Source of the DNA: CAYXZO01 sp964469505
Lineage (GTDB): Bacteria; Fidelibacterota; UBA8477; JABMPR01
Length of the DNA: 59,113 nt
Assembly (NCBI GenBank): GCA_964469505.1
Contig: CAYXZO010000005.1
Coordinates: 1-59,113, forward strand
Direction: 5' to 3'
In this document: piece after piece, positions 36,001 through 44,397 of the stretch
How positions within the stretch are numbered: position 1 is the first letter of the stretch
Layout of the letters: each line of letters begins with the position of its first letter
Program-made: the position numbers and the translations under genes
The notes under the pieces: generated by a model
The model's input: the letters and a program-made list of their open reading frames with translations, nothing else
Told to the model about the DNA's origin: nothing
Database searches by the model: none

Positions 36001-36149
36001 TGGGAGGTTTTTCGTTTTACGCCTATCCCACAGCGCTGGAAATCTCCGCATACTACGCACCTGAACAATTAGCTTACCGGGAAGACCCGGATATTAAATA
36101 CGGACAGGAATGGCGCTTTTATTGGAGCCTTTTATTTGCATTCAATTAA
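33027..36149 (+). CDS. Peptidase-MA/PD40/beta-barrel fusion protein
   Basis: 1040 residues from GTG 33027 overlapping the previous stop. Signal peptide about 1-20. A gluzincin peptidase domain follows: zinc motif HEFTH at 123-127 and WWAEGVAQ (Glu183) downstream. The centre (about 320-600) has WD40-like PD40/TolB repeats: KNPVWSPDGKQIAFI, YTLSWSPDGSRLLFD and RNPFWITDSTLLFSD. The last 350 residues are beta strands rich in Tyr, Phe and Gly (for example FFYEFGGGAPGLRGYPYFSL), consistent with an outer-membrane barrel. This domain order suggests a surface or periplasmic protease; that it is anchored by its own barrel is inference. Confidence 0.78.
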   Translation: MKRPLGLFCIILLLGVKLSAQARFTHSELTWRTLEGEHFVVHYHQGTAWTATEVLNVAEDIYKPITELYQYQPENKTHLIIWDTDDFSNGASYYFDNKIDIWAMPLDYKLRGSHYWLRDVVTHEFTHIVSLRAARKFKGSISASYFQFIQYEPERRDDVLYGYPNALVSYPLPSVVVPMWWAEGVAQHQANGSRYDYWDSIRDMILRDRWLHKRLLSFNEMDGFGKGGIGNESVYNQGFSFVNYLAEHYGDEILERITERLTNPWNYSFYKALSELTGRSKTQLYRDWIAYLTERFKAELPSTDEQTSVSIFQTRGSANFYPRHHSASGRLAFISNMGEAYFGRTALFVQQPGEEPRRVTAAAGFAWSPITDTLVVVKKSFYDQGIPGGYSFKDTEGPHFSFLHKKVKATWRLPLQGSRYFDLYLLHPDNPDKLRRLTNGARAKNPVWSPDGKQIAFINLRDGTNNICIVEPAHPDSVRQLTRFTPGTQIYTLSWSPDGSRLLFDRATGYNRDIYMYDFRTKEVRPVFAEKWDERNPFWITDSTLLFSDDRTGIFNLYWAELNLGKVRQLTAVNGGAFQAELWQDTLFFSYYDSLGYKLAYLPLKKALWKAAESGSLSYLSRILKADYVRELAPRQGVPYRFQAGPMLIAPRLQVEYDAAKGSTYLKPGFYFFSSEWINKFNLLGGFDFGFNKDLDFFFLAEYRGFRPLLRLEFYRLVRNTQEELSYLNGIYKVQSRLQFTMTQGVASIELPIGGSHNLMGDFTLTNYNTYLAPHVLNGLPLGGISYDYFKGWDAGLIYRGDWLKPEPSQDINPQGLQVEIGARRNHHLFLSGYGYNEDTGNWGNIYDTFDYWRWSFNVFYARSLPAILGGKIGLRGIGAGLSRNSIDSFFYEFGGGAPGLRGYPYFSLGGTRKLIFSGFWRRPLFRDAYWKVGHYTLKDVYFGIHWQVGTAWVPDSSLWKPGLDFNERGRELLRDLNQASWLQDFGFSLRVGGFSFYAYPTALEISAYYAPEQLAYREDPDIKYGQEWRFYWSLLFAFN

Positions 36150-36162
36150 GTTACGGCCCGTG

Positions 36163-37110
36163 ATGAAGTGGTCACCGGTATCCAGGCTAATCCACTCTCG
36201 ATTTAATGTCTCTCCCGGACAAATATATTCTAGAGTCTCTCGACTATTTCGCCCATTCTCAAGGCTGCGTATCTCAAGTGGGGGAAAAGTGGCATCGGTT
36301 GCAATATCAATTTGTCTTTTCATAGTTCCGGTTTTAGGTGGGAATTCACTGGTATTGAAGGGCCGTTCAAAGAACAATATGGGAGGAGTAGCCACTATAG
36401 CCCAAAGCAGGTATCTTTTTCTGGCTGATACTAGTAAAGCCTCCAAAGACAGCACCCTGGGGAAGCGTCCCATGGCATTCCGAGGCCCCAAGGGCAAACG
36501 TTTCCTTTCTTCTCTACTGATACCCGGGTGGGGACAATATCAACGGCAACACTGGTTGCGTGCCGGTTCTTTTGCCCTGGCGGAAGCATTAGGATGGTAT
36601 CTAAATATCACCTTGAATCGAAAAGGTAGTGATTACGAAGAACGTTATATCCAGTATGCCGATGAGCACTGGGACTATAATGCCTGGTTGCAAACGGGGC
36701 AGCAAACCCCAGATGGGGAGCAATACTGCGGATATTATCTTTCCCATGAGATTCCGTACCGAGAAATAAATGGAGTCAAATATCCATACAAAGATCAGCA
36801 TTATTATGAGAATATTGGCAAATACAATGAGTTTTATTGCGGATGGGATGACTACGCTGACCATTGGCGCGACAGCCTAGGTGTGGAATATACTCCCCAT
36901 AAAGTTCAGTACATTGAGTATCGGGATATTTCCAATTCCAGTTATCGGCAGGCCCAGAGAATTCTGTCCTTCATCCTGTTGAATCATTTTGTGGCCGCTT
37001 TTGAGGCCGCTTTCGGGCCCGATTGGAATATCGGTGGTCAGAAGGCCACATTACGGACCTTTTTTGCCCAGGAACTATTCATGCTCCAGTTCAGGATCCA
37101 ATTACCATGA
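36163..37110 (+). CDS. DUF5683-like membrane-associated protein
   Basis: About 315 residues. The block SLLIPGWGQYQRQHWLRAGSFALAEALGWYLNI is the DUF5683-type motif (a P-G-x-G-Q-x-Y turn and helix). A second hydrophobic helix AYRQAQRILSFILLNHFVAAFEAAF lies near 275. The N terminus up to about 40 is unusually basic and not signal-like, so the start is uncertain: ATG 36163, an earlier TTG 36136, or GTG 36289 (which has GGGGGAAAA before it and begins a signal-like stretch). Function unknown. It overlaps bamD by ATGA. Confidence 0.65.
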   Translation: MKWSPVSRLIHSRFNVSPGQIYSRVSRLFRPFSRLRISSGGKVASVAISICLFIVPVLGGNSLVLKGRSKNNMGGVATIAQSRYLFLADTSKASKDSTLGKRPMAFRGPKGKRFLSSLLIPGWGQYQRQHWLRAGSFALAEALGWYLNITLNRKGSDYEERYIQYADEHWDYNAWLQTGQQTPDGEQYCGYYLSHEIPYREINGVKYPYKDQHYYENIGKYNEFYCGWDDYADHWRDSLGVEYTPHKVQYIEYRDISNSSYRQAQRILSFILLNHFVAAFEAAFGPDWNIGGQKATLRTFFAQELFMLQFRIQLP

Positions 37111-37865
37111 GAATTAAGAAGTATTTCAGCTTATCCATTGTGTTTGCCTTTCTAGTAGCTTGCGGCAGCCACGAGCCCTTAATGGATGCCAAGGATATCC
37201 CGGGGACCTTCAAGCGCGGGTTGGAATTATTTAAAAAGAAGAATTGGGAGCGGGCGGAGGAGGTTTTCAATTTCGTTTTATATAATGATCCGGCAGGGAA
37301 GTACGCTGATGATGCTCAGTTCTACCTGGCCGAGACCTATTTCAAAAGGGGCGAATACGAAACGGCTATGGACGAGTATGATCGGCTGCTAAACCGCATG
37401 CCCGATTCGCCTTTTGCTGAAAAAGCTTACTGGCGGAAAGCTCAGGCGGCCTACAAAACTTCCCCGGATTACCGACTTGATCAAGAGCCGACCCTGAGGG
37501 CCATTGAAGTGATTCAAAACTTTCTCGCCACTTATCCCAATAGTGAACACCGCTCAGAGGCGGAAAAATGGTTGGCTGCGTTATGGGACAAATTAGCCCA
37601 TAAGCTATATGGAGCGGGGCGGCTGTACGAAAATATGGGTGAATACGAAGCGGCACTCATATACTACCGATCCACCTGGAAGCAATATCCCAACTCGAAG
37701 TATGCCATTAAAAGTCGTCTGCATGCCGCCCGCTGTTTGTTAGAGCTTGGTCAAACCAAAGAGGCTAAGAATCTATTGCGAAGAATCAGCAAAGGTTCTT
37801 TAGATAAAAAGGATAAATACCTGAAAGCCAGACTATTAGCCCGGCTCAAGAGCGGATCCTCATAG
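37107..37865 (+). CDS. bamD: Outer-membrane assembly lipoprotein BamD
   Basis: 252 residues from ATG 37107, which overlaps the previous stop; an in-frame ATG at 37023 would add 28 residues that hide the signal. The lipoprotein signal is clear (YFSLSIVFAFLVACGSHEP). The body has the BamD TPR helices: ALELFKKKNWERAEEVFNFV-like, YAEKDAQFYLAET-like and FAEKAYWRKAQAAY, with RIKQFLATYPNSEHRSEAEKW-like spacing. BamD is the essential partner of BamA in inserting barrel proteins, which fits the many barrel genes here. It sits just before nadD. Confidence 0.88.
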   Translation: MRIKKYFSLSIVFAFLVACGSHEPLMDAKDIPGTFKRGLELFKKKNWERAEEVFNFVLYNDPAGKYADDAQFYLAETYFKRGEYETAMDEYDRLLNRMPDSPFAEKAYWRKAQAAYKTSPDYRLDQEPTLRAIEVIQNFLATYPNSEHRSEAEKWLAALWDKLAHKLYGAGRLYENMGEYEAALIYYRSTWKQYPNSKYAIKSRLHAARCLLELGQTKEAKNLLRRISKGSLDKKDKYLKARLLARLKSGSS

Positions 37866-37866
37866 T

Positions 37867-38481
37867 ATGAAACCTGAGCGCTTGTGTTGCTTCGGCGGTT
37901 CCTTCGATCCTCCCCATAATGCCCATTTCATCATCGCTGATGCCATAAGGGAAATTCTAGCCCTGAACAAGATTTTGTTTATTCCGGCCCTGAATCCACC
38001 CCATAAATACGCCTTGGGGCGGGTAACGCCCATTGAACATCGGCTAGCTATGTTGAAGCTTTGTATCAAAGGCCATCCACATTTTGATATTTCGGAAATT
38101 GAAATCCAGCGCGGGGGTGTATCGTACACTATCGACACTATCCGGCAGATAAAGCAAATCTATGGCATGACCAGGGATAATCTTTATTTCCTAATCGGGA
38201 GCGATTCGCTAATCTCTTTTAAAACCTGGAAAGAGTGGCAAGCAATTCTTGATGAGGCCCAAATTGTAGTGGCTCGTCGCCCGCGGTTCGAGCGGGAAGA
38301 TGTTGCTCCTGACCTGCTGGAAAAGGTGATTTTTCTGGATTTGCCTCGGATTGAAATCTCCAGTTCCGAAATCAGGCGTCGGTTTTATGAGGGGCGTATG
38401 ACTGATTTTTACATCCCCGAAGCTGTGAGTCGGTACATCGCTGAGCATGGTTTGTACCAACACCCAGGGCGAACGCAATAA
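37867..38481 (+). CDS. nadD: Nicotinate-nucleotide adenylyltransferase
   Basis: Adenylates nicotinate mononucleotide in NAD synthesis. 204 residues with the nucleotidyltransferase motif GGSFDPPHNAHF at the N terminus and ISSSEIRRRFYEGR near the C terminus. Start ATG 37867 lies one base after the bamD stop; its stop overlaps the exchanger start (TAATG). Length is normal. Confidence 0.96.
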   Translation: MKPERLCCFGGSFDPPHNAHFIIADAIREILALNKILFIPALNPPHKYALGRVTPIEHRLAMLKLCIKGHPHFDISEIEIQRGGVSYTIDTIRQIKQIYGMTRDNLYFLIGSDSLISFKTWKEWQAILDEAQIVVARRPRFEREDVAPDLLEKVIFLDLPRIEISSSEIRRRFYEGRMTDFYIPEAVSRYIAEHGLYQHPGRTQ

Positions 38482-39458
38482 TGAGTTTAGGTCTTATTCT
38501 AAACCTGTTATTGATCATGGGAGCAGTTTTCATGCTCTTTTTCGGGGCTGAATGGCTGGTGCGAGGGGGGAGCAACATTGCTCGACAATTGGGGGTCAAG
38601 CCGCTGGTAGTAGGGCTCACTATTGTAGCTTTTGGAACCTCAATGCCGGAATTCGTAGTCAGCCTGATTGCCAATGTCTGGCGTGATTCGGCCACGATCG
38701 CCATCGGAAATATCATCGGCAGCAATATCACCAATGTCGGTCTAGTTTTGGGGATGAGCGCCCTCTTTTTCCCCATAAGTGTGCATTTCAGCCATGTAAA
38801 GCGGCAGCTGATATTTATGACGATGACAGGGATATTGCTGTATTTACTCTCTCTTAACGGAATTATCTCCCGTTTCGAGGGGGTGATAATGGTGTCCCTG
38901 CTGATTCTTTATGTATCCTATCTTTATCGCCATCCCGAAGAGGCAGCGGTGGAGACCATCGAAGTTGAAGATGGGTCCATTGTTAAAAACTTGTTTCTAG
39001 TGATTCTGGGTAGTGTGCTATTGTCACTAGGGGCCTGGCTATTTGTTGAGGGCGCGGTTTGGATCGCGGAAGCCCTGGGAGTGCCCAAACTGGTAGTCGG
39101 ACTGACAGTGGTGGCTTTGGGAACTTCGCTGCCGGAACTTGCGGCCTCTTTGGTAGCGGCTTTTCGACGTCATGGAGACATTTCGGTGGGGAATATCATC
39201 GGAAGTAACATATTCAATATTCTATTCATAATGGGTGGGGTAGGGCTGGTTAAACCATTGACTGTCTGGGAGAAAAAAATTGTGGCCGGGCAGGTGGTAA
39301 CCTATTTCCCCCACGCTCAATACTTGATAATGTTAGTTTTCTGCCTGGCACTTTTTCCTCTTACCTTCCACAATCGAATCGGCCGTAAGGCGGGGACCCT
39401 TCTGCTGCTTGGTTATGTAGGCTTTTATTACTATGTGTTCTATGATGCCATGCATTGA
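38481..39458 (+). CDS. CaCA-family calcium/sodium antiporter
   Basis: 325 residues with about ten membrane helices in two homologous halves. Each half has the alpha-repeat: GVKPLVVGLTIVAFGTSMPE (first) and GVPKLVVGLTVVALGTSLPE (second), followed by a GNIIGSN motif. These are the ion-binding signatures of the YrbG/K-dependent Na/Ca exchanger family. Direction and ion cannot be told from sequence. It shares TAATG with nadD. Confidence 0.93.
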   Translation: MSLGLILNLLLIMGAVFMLFFGAEWLVRGGSNIARQLGVKPLVVGLTIVAFGTSMPEFVVSLIANVWRDSATIAIGNIIGSNITNVGLVLGMSALFFPISVHFSHVKRQLIFMTMTGILLYLLSLNGIISRFEGVIMVSLLILYVSYLYRHPEEAAVETIEVEDGSIVKNLFLVILGSVLLSLGAWLFVEGAVWIAEALGVPKLVVGLTVVALGTSLPELAASLVAAFRRHGDISVGNIIGSNIFNILFIMGGVGLVKPLTVWEKKIVAGQVVTYFPHAQYLIMLVFCLALFPLTFHNRIGRKAGTLLLLGYVGFYYYVFYDAMH

Positions 39459-39558
39459 TCAGGATTAAAATCGCCCTAACGGCAGGGTGCCGAATTAAAA
39501 AATGAACTTTAGATCCCTCTATTCTGAAAACCATGATTGAACATATTTGCCAAGCTAC

Positions 39559-40239
39559 ATGCAATACTCGCAGCCGATAATCAGCTTCAACAAGGTCGGT
39601 TTGGACTTTGATGGGCCGCCGATTCTGCGGCGGGTAAGCTTTACCATTGAAAAAGGCGAGTTTGTGTACCTGGTAGGGCCCTCGGGGGCCGGGAAGTCCA
39701 GCTTGCTGAAACTTATTTTCATGGATCTATTTCCTACTGCCGGGGAAGTAAAAGTCTTGAATTATTCTTCCAACACTATCAAGCGTCGACAGATTCCAAA
39801 GCTCAGGCGACGGCTGGGCATGGTTTTCCAGGACTATATGCTACTGGATGATAGGAATGTTTTTGAAAACGTAGCCTTGCCGCTGGAGATAATGGGGGTA
39901 TCTCATAGGGAGATCGAGAGACGGGTCAACCGAGTGCTGGAAGAAGTAGGGCTAACCCATCGGCGCTTTTTCTCGCCCTCGGAATTATCAGGAGGCGAAC
40001 AACAGCGAGTCTCTATTGCCCGGGCGGTGGTGAAAGATCCCATGGTTTTGCTGGCCGACGAACCCACGGGCAATCTGGATATGGCTGTTTCTTTGGAAAT
40101 CCTGGAACTGCTGTGGCGCGTTCAGGAAAAGGGTACCGCGGTTATTATGGCCAGTCATGATATGGAGCTGTTGAAACATCGCCGGGCCCGTATGTTACGC
40201 CTTGTTGAAGGCGAAATCAAAGAGGGCTGGCCGCTGTGA
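39559..40239 (+). CDS. ftsE: Cell-division ATP-binding protein FtsE
   Basis: 226 residues from ATG 39559; a TTG at 39547 is an alternative. Walker A is GPSGAGKSSLLKL, signature LSGGEQQRVSIARA, Walker B LLADEPTGNLD, all typical of FtsE. With FtsX it regulates peptidoglycan hydrolases at the septum and in the cell wall. It overlaps ftsX by GTGA. Confidence 0.95.
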   Translation: MQYSQPIISFNKVGLDFDGPPILRRVSFTIEKGEFVYLVGPSGAGKSSLLKLIFMDLFPTAGEVKVLNYSSNTIKRRQIPKLRRRLGMVFQDYMLLDDRNVFENVALPLEIMGVSHREIERRVNRVLEEVGLTHRRFFSPSELSGGEQQRVSIARAVVKDPMVLLADEPTGNLDMAVSLEILELLWRVQEKGTAVIMASHDMELLKHRRARMLRLVEGEIKEGWPL

Positions 40240-41111
40240 TTTTAGGTTTCATTCTAAGAGAAGGCTTTTCGGCCTATAGGCGGGCTAAACTGCCCTTTAC
40301 TATTTCGATTCTGACCATAGCCCTTTCGGTTACCATGATCGGTGTAGGCATGTTCGCCGTGGATAATATGTTGCTGTTCCTGGAGAATCTACAATCGGAT
40401 TTCGACGTGGAGATTTTCTTCCAGCCGGATGCTTCCGATGGCCAGATTGAATCCGCCGCCCGCAAGATAGCAGCACATCCCTATGTGAGTCGTTTCGTCT
40501 ATATTTCCAAGGAGGATGCTGCGGAAAAGTTTGCCGAAGCTTTCGGAGAGGACGTCTATACTCTCCTGGACTACAATCCATTACCGGCGTCAATTCAAGT
40601 GTTCTTCAAGAAAGTTTATCGTACCCCGACCTATATCGCATCCTTTTTAAGGGAGGTGCAAAAAATGCCCGGGGTGGATGAGATTAATTACAAAAAAGAT
40701 CTAATTGCCCGCCTGCAGAAGGTACTGCACTTTATCATCCTCGCTGGCGGTGTAGTGCTATTTTTCCTATTTCTGGGAGCTGTGTTCCTGACCTCCAATA
40801 CTATTAAGCTTAGCATTATGAGTCGCTTTGATTTTATAGAGACCCTGCGTTTGATTGGGGCTGGTGATTTCACCATTAAGGCTCCATTCTTGTTGGAAGG
40901 CGTGATCCAAGGGTTTCTGGGAGGATTGTTAGCTATCGGTGCACTCTATGGCTTGTTTGTCACCCTTACCAGGTTGTTCCAGGGACAATTCCATTTGGAA
41001 GGAATTCAGGAAGTTCCCCTGGCCGCGCTTGTGCTGCTTTTGTTGGGTATTTTCTTAGGTTACCTGGGAAGCCTGCGCGCCGTAAGACGTTTCGTAAAGC
41101 TTGTTATTTAA
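40236..41111 (+). CDS. ftsX: Cell-division protein FtsX
   Basis: 291 residues. One helix near 20-42, a periplasmic domain (about 45-165, with VEIFFQPDASDGQIESAARK), then three helices from about 170 to the end (LHFIILAGGVVLFFLFLGAVF and others). This is the FtsX/MacB-type topology. The GTG start overlaps the ftsE stop. It forms an inner-membrane complex with FtsE. Confidence 0.93.
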   Translation: MILGFILREGFSAYRRAKLPFTISILTIALSVTMIGVGMFAVDNMLLFLENLQSDFDVEIFFQPDASDGQIESAARKIAAHPYVSRFVYISKEDAAEKFAEAFGEDVYTLLDYNPLPASIQVFFKKVYRTPTYIASFLREVQKMPGVDEINYKKDLIARLQKVLHFIILAGGVVLFFLFLGAVFLTSNTIKLSIMSRFDFIETLRLIGAGDFTIKAPFLLEGVIQGFLGGLLAIGALYGLFVTLTRLFQGQFHLEGIQEVPLAALVLLLLGIFLGYLGSLRAVRRFVKLVI

Positions 41112-41154
41112 TAACTTACGAACCTAATCCACCGTTAAAACTGGGATTTAGACC

Positions 41155-41183
41155 TTGCTTTGATATTGGGGTGAGGATATTAT
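41155..41183 (+). promoter_or_regulatory. Promoter of hrcA-grpE-dnaJ
   Basis: TTGCTT at 41155-41160, 17 bases, TATTAT at 41178-41183; TATAAT at 41181-41186 overlaps it. The bases downstream are TCCGCC and then ATG 41193, so initiation would occur at or near the start codon. No CIRCE inverted repeat is visible in 41112-41192. Confidence 0.65.
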
Positions 41184-41192
41184 AATTCCGCC

Positions 41193-42242
41193 ATGGTAAA
41201 GAATAAAAAACAAGCCATATCATCACTATCTGAACGTGATGAACAAGTCCTGGCAGCCTTGATCAGGGATTACGTCAGGAGGGGTGTCCCGGTTGGCTCC
41301 CAACGGATTGTGGATATTAGTAGTTTACCGGTCCGGGCGGCCACCATCAGGGCCATTTTACACCGTTTGGAAGAATCCGGTTTTTTATATCAACCTCATA
41401 CGTCAGCAGGACGAATTCCCACTGCTAAAGGCTACCGTTATTATATCGATTATTTAATGGCCCCACAGAAACCGGGTCCAAGCATGCAGCGCAAATATCA
41501 ACGCTTCCTAAAACGCTTCGCCCGGGATATGGATCGACTCATTGAGCAAACCAGCCGTTTCCTCGGAGCTGAGGCGGCTTCGCTGGTCATTATCAGCAAA
41601 CCGGTATATGCCCTGGCTACCATCAAGAGTGTTCAGTTAGTGGATCTGGATGCCGAACACTTACTTCTGGTAGTACATCTGAATCATGGTTATCTGAAAA
41701 CTACGGCCCTCAAAGTTCGTAATCCCATTCCCCGGTCGGCTCTAAGGGAAGCTGAAGCTATTTTAGAGGATCTTTTCGGGGGTTACACTCTGGAAGAAGT
41801 TATCAACCTGAAAGAGGAACATCGAAAACGGCTACCGGTAGTGAGTAACTCCATGGTAGATCTGGTTTTGACCAATTTGAAGTCGGTGATAGAGAGTTTG
41901 ACTACTCCTCGTTACACTTATTACGGGACCTATCAACTGCTGCAATATCCGGAATTTGCCGAGGCTGAGCGAATAGAGCCGCTGCTGGAACATCTGGAGG
42001 ATCAAACTTTGTACCGGGACTTGCCGGTAGTCACTTCTTACCGTGAACCCCAGGTGTTCATAAGTAGCGAAGCAGGCCGACATTATTTGAAACCTTTTTC
42101 AGTTCTCTCCATCAGATATGCCGGGAACTTTTTTGAAGGAACGATTCATTTGATTGGGCCGATGCGGATGTATTATGAACGGAACTACGGTTGGCTGACG
42201 TATACAGCAGAGGAGATAAGTCGTTTTCTGGGGAGAGTATGA
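41193..42242 (+). CDS. hrcA: Heat-inducible repressor HrcA
   Basis: 349 residues. The N-terminal winged helix has SSLPVRAATIRAILHRLEE and GFLYQPHTSAGRIPTAKGYRYY, the standard HrcA pattern; the C-terminal GAF-like part (SVQLVDLDAEHLLLVVHLN and IRYAGNFFEGTIHLIGP) is also normal. HrcA represses chaperone operons at CIRCE sites when GroE is free. It heads hrcA-grpE-dnaJ, without dnaK between grpE and dnaJ and without a CIRCE in its own promoter, so its targets must be elsewhere. Confidence 0.96.
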   Translation: MVKNKKQAISSLSERDEQVLAALIRDYVRRGVPVGSQRIVDISSLPVRAATIRAILHRLEESGFLYQPHTSAGRIPTAKGYRYYIDYLMAPQKPGPSMQRKYQRFLKRFARDMDRLIEQTSRFLGAEAASLVIISKPVYALATIKSVQLVDLDAEHLLLVVHLNHGYLKTTALKVRNPIPRSALREAEAILEDLFGGYTLEEVINLKEEHRKRLPVVSNSMVDLVLTNLKSVIESLTTPRYTYYGTYQLLQYPEFAEAERIEPLLEHLEDQTLYRDLPVVTSYREPQVFISSEAGRHYLKPFSVLSIRYAGNFFEGTIHLIGPMRMYYERNYGWLTYTAEEISRFLGRV

Positions 42243-42850
42243 GGATTATGAGCGAGAAAGAACAAACTGCTAAACAAGAAATTGAAACCCATAAATCACG
42301 TAGCATAAAAGAGAGCAAAGCCTCAACAAAAAAGCGTAAAAGTTCCTCTCAAGCAGAGCGAATTAAAGTGTTGGAGGCTGAAATTGAAGAACTTAAGGCT
42401 CGGCTAGAGGAGGCTGAGAAAGCCAAAGCAGCAGCGGAAGATAAGATGCTGCGGGTCGTGGCGGAGTATGAAAACGCTAAAAAGCGCCAGGAACGGGAAT
42501 TACAGCGCTGGCGGGAACGCGAACAGGAACGCCTGGTGCGAGGGTTATTGCCGTTGATTGACAATCTGGAGCGCTCCGCCAAATTCGAAAATGATGGCGA
42601 AGACAAAGAAGGCAGACATAAAATGGGTATTAAGCTGATTCTAGAACAGTTCCAAAAATACTTGAAGGATGAACTGGGAGTGGAGGCCTTCGACCCCCAA
42701 GGGGAGGTTTTTGACCCTGAGCTTCATGAAGCCATGATTACCCGCCACGAGGATGGAGTGGAACAGGGGCGTATCCTGGAAGTTTTTGAGCGGGGATACC
42801 GGATGGGAGAGCGGATAATTCGTCATGCTAAGGTAGTAGTGAGTCAGTAA
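42239..42850 (+). CDS. grpE: GrpE nucleotide-exchange factor
   Basis: 203 residues from ATG 42239, overlapping the hrcA stop (ATGA); a GGGGAGAG sits just upstream. The N terminus is charged and disordered, then a long coiled coil (ERIKVLEAEIEELKARLEEA and on), then the conserved LLPLIDNLERSAKF and the beta domain (GVEAFDPQGEVFDPELHEAM, GYRMGERIIRHAKVVV). It releases ADP from DnaK. Length is normal. It shares TAATG with dnaJ. Confidence 0.96.
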   Translation: MRIMSEKEQTAKQEIETHKSRSIKESKASTKKRKSSSQAERIKVLEAEIEELKARLEEAEKAKAAAEDKMLRVVAEYENAKKRQERELQRWREREQERLVRGLLPLIDNLERSAKFENDGEDKEGRHKMGIKLILEQFQKYLKDELGVEAFDPQGEVFDPELHEAMITRHEDGVEQGRILEVFERGYRMGERIIRHAKVVVSQ

Positions 42851-43989
42851 TGCCGCGCGATTATTATGAAGTCCTCGGAGTATCACGAGACGCCACCCAG
42901 GAAGAAATAAAAAAAGCTTACCGCAAGCTGGCGCTGAAATATCATCCCGACCGCAATCCCGGTAATAAGGAAGCGGAGCAGAAGTTCAAGGAAGCGGCAG
43001 AAGCTTATGCCGTCTTAAGCGACGAAGAAAAACGAGCTCAGTACGACCGCTTTGGTCATGCCGGCCTGAAGGGTTCTAACGGTGGACCTTTCACCGGATT
43101 CAGGGATATGGGGATTGAGGATATCTTCAGCCAGTTCCAGGATATTTTCGGCGATTTTGGGGGTTTCTCGGATCTGTTCGGGGGCGGAACCCGGACCAGA
43201 GGGGCTACCCGCAGCCGCGGATCGGATTTAAAGATTCGTCTGAAATTAACTCTGGAGGAAATTGCCACTGGGGTCTCAAAGAAGCTCAAAATTAAGCGCT
43301 GGGAAACTTGCCAAGCCTGCGGTGGAAGTGGTGCGGCTGATTCCAGCTCCATAACTGTTTGCGATACCTGCCAGGGTGCAGGTCGGGTTCGCCATGTGAG
43401 TCGCTCTTTCTTCGGGCAGTTTATTAACGAGCAAATATGTCCCCAGTGCGGCGGTACGGGTAAAATGATTAGGAATCCCTGTCGGGTTTGCCACGGTGAA
43501 GGGCGGGTAAAAACTGATGCCGTAATCACCGCTAAAATACCGGCGGGGGTCTCTACCGGTAACTATCTGACCTTAAGAGGGGAGGGTAACGCCGGTCCCC
43601 AAGGCGGACCTCCAGGGGACCTCATCGTACTGATCGAGGAAAAAGAACATCCTCTTTTTGTGAGACAGGATGACGATATCTATCTGGAAGTGGAGATTCC
43701 TCTACATATCGCAGTAAACGGCGGTAATATCGAGGTTCCAACCCTTCAGGGGAGAGTGAAATTGAAAATCGCGCCGGGTACCCAGTCCGGGAAATTTCTA
43801 CGGCTGCGAGGCAAGGGCATCCCCCACTTGAAGAGTCATTACGTCGGTGATCAGTATGTCAGAATTCAAGTGCGAATTCCCACCAATTTAAGTCGCCGGG
43901 AAAAAGAGCTTTTCAATGAGCTGGAGAAAATTGAAAAAGCTGCCGGGAGGGATAGTATTATAACCCGGAAAATCCCAGAGAGCGGTTAA
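42850..43989 (+). CDS. dnaJ: Chaperone DnaJ
   Basis: 379 residues. The J domain (1-68) has HPD in KYHPDRNPG. A Gly/Phe region is at about 75-120. The zinc centre has the four CxxCxGxG units (CQACGGSG, CDTCQGAG, CPQCGGTG, CRVCHGEG). The two C-terminal substrate-binding domains follow (PAGVSTGNYLTLRGEGNAG, LRLRGKGIPHL). A complete type I J-protein. The partner DnaK is encoded elsewhere. Confidence 0.98.
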   Translation: MPRDYYEVLGVSRDATQEEIKKAYRKLALKYHPDRNPGNKEAEQKFKEAAEAYAVLSDEEKRAQYDRFGHAGLKGSNGGPFTGFRDMGIEDIFSQFQDIFGDFGGFSDLFGGGTRTRGATRSRGSDLKIRLKLTLEEIATGVSKKLKIKRWETCQACGGSGAADSSSITVCDTCQGAGRVRHVSRSFFGQFINEQICPQCGGTGKMIRNPCRVCHGEGRVKTDAVITAKIPAGVSTGNYLTLRGEGNAGPQGGPPGDLIVLIEEKEHPLFVRQDDDIYLEVEIPLHIAVNGGNIEVPTLQGRVKLKIAPGTQSGKFLRLRGKGIPHLKSHYVGDQYVRIQVRIPTNLSRREKELFNELEKIEKAAGRDSIITRKIPESG

Positions 43990-44388
43990 GTGTTGAATTT
44001 TACTACTCAGGAGCGCCGCATCCTTTTATTCCTGGCAGTATCCCTGCTGTTGGGGGGTATTCTGCGTTGGCGACAAAATCACCAGCAATTACGGGAATTG
44101 GAGGCCATAACTCCAGCACACATTGCACCACCACCCTTACAAATTCTGACTGCACCGCAAGACTCCGACTTGATCGCGAATCCGCTACCCAATTTGATCG
44201 ATATAAATGAGGCTAATGAACGGGAATTGGCAACTCTGCCAGGAATTGGGTTGAAACTGGCGCGTAGAATCGTTACTTATCGCCAAAAGCATGGGAAATT
44301 CAAACATTTGCACGATATTCAGCGCGTTCGGGGAATCGGTCCTGCATTGTACCGCCGGATTGCGCCCCGAATTACAATTTCGAAATAG
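43990..44388 (+). CDS. ComEA-like helix-hairpin-helix protein
   Basis: 132 residues. A single hydrophobic segment near the N terminus (ILLFLAVSLLLGGIL) puts the rest in the periplasm. The last 65 residues form two helix-hairpin-helix motifs (IDINEANERELATLPGIGLK and IQRVRGIGPALYRRIAPR), as in ComEA, which binds DNA during competence, or in other HhH proteins. The GTG start follows dnaJ's stop directly. A role in DNA uptake is plausible given comM and the PilM/N-like genes but unproven. Confidence 0.82.
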   Translation: MLNFTTQERRILLFLAVSLLLGGILRWRQNHQQLRELEAITPAHIAPPPLQILTAPQDSDLIANPLPNLIDINEANERELATLPGIGLKLARRIVTYRQKHGKFKHLHDIQRVRGIGPALYRRIAPRITISK

Positions 44389-44397
44389 GGAGGTCCT

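Noticed and set aside
37023..37106. Longer bamD start at ATG 37023
   Set aside because: It would bury the lipoprotein signal behind 28 residues read in another frame of the upstream gene.
41112..41192. CIRCE element before hrcA
   Set aside because: I looked for the TTAGCACTC/GAGTGCTAA pair and did not see it.
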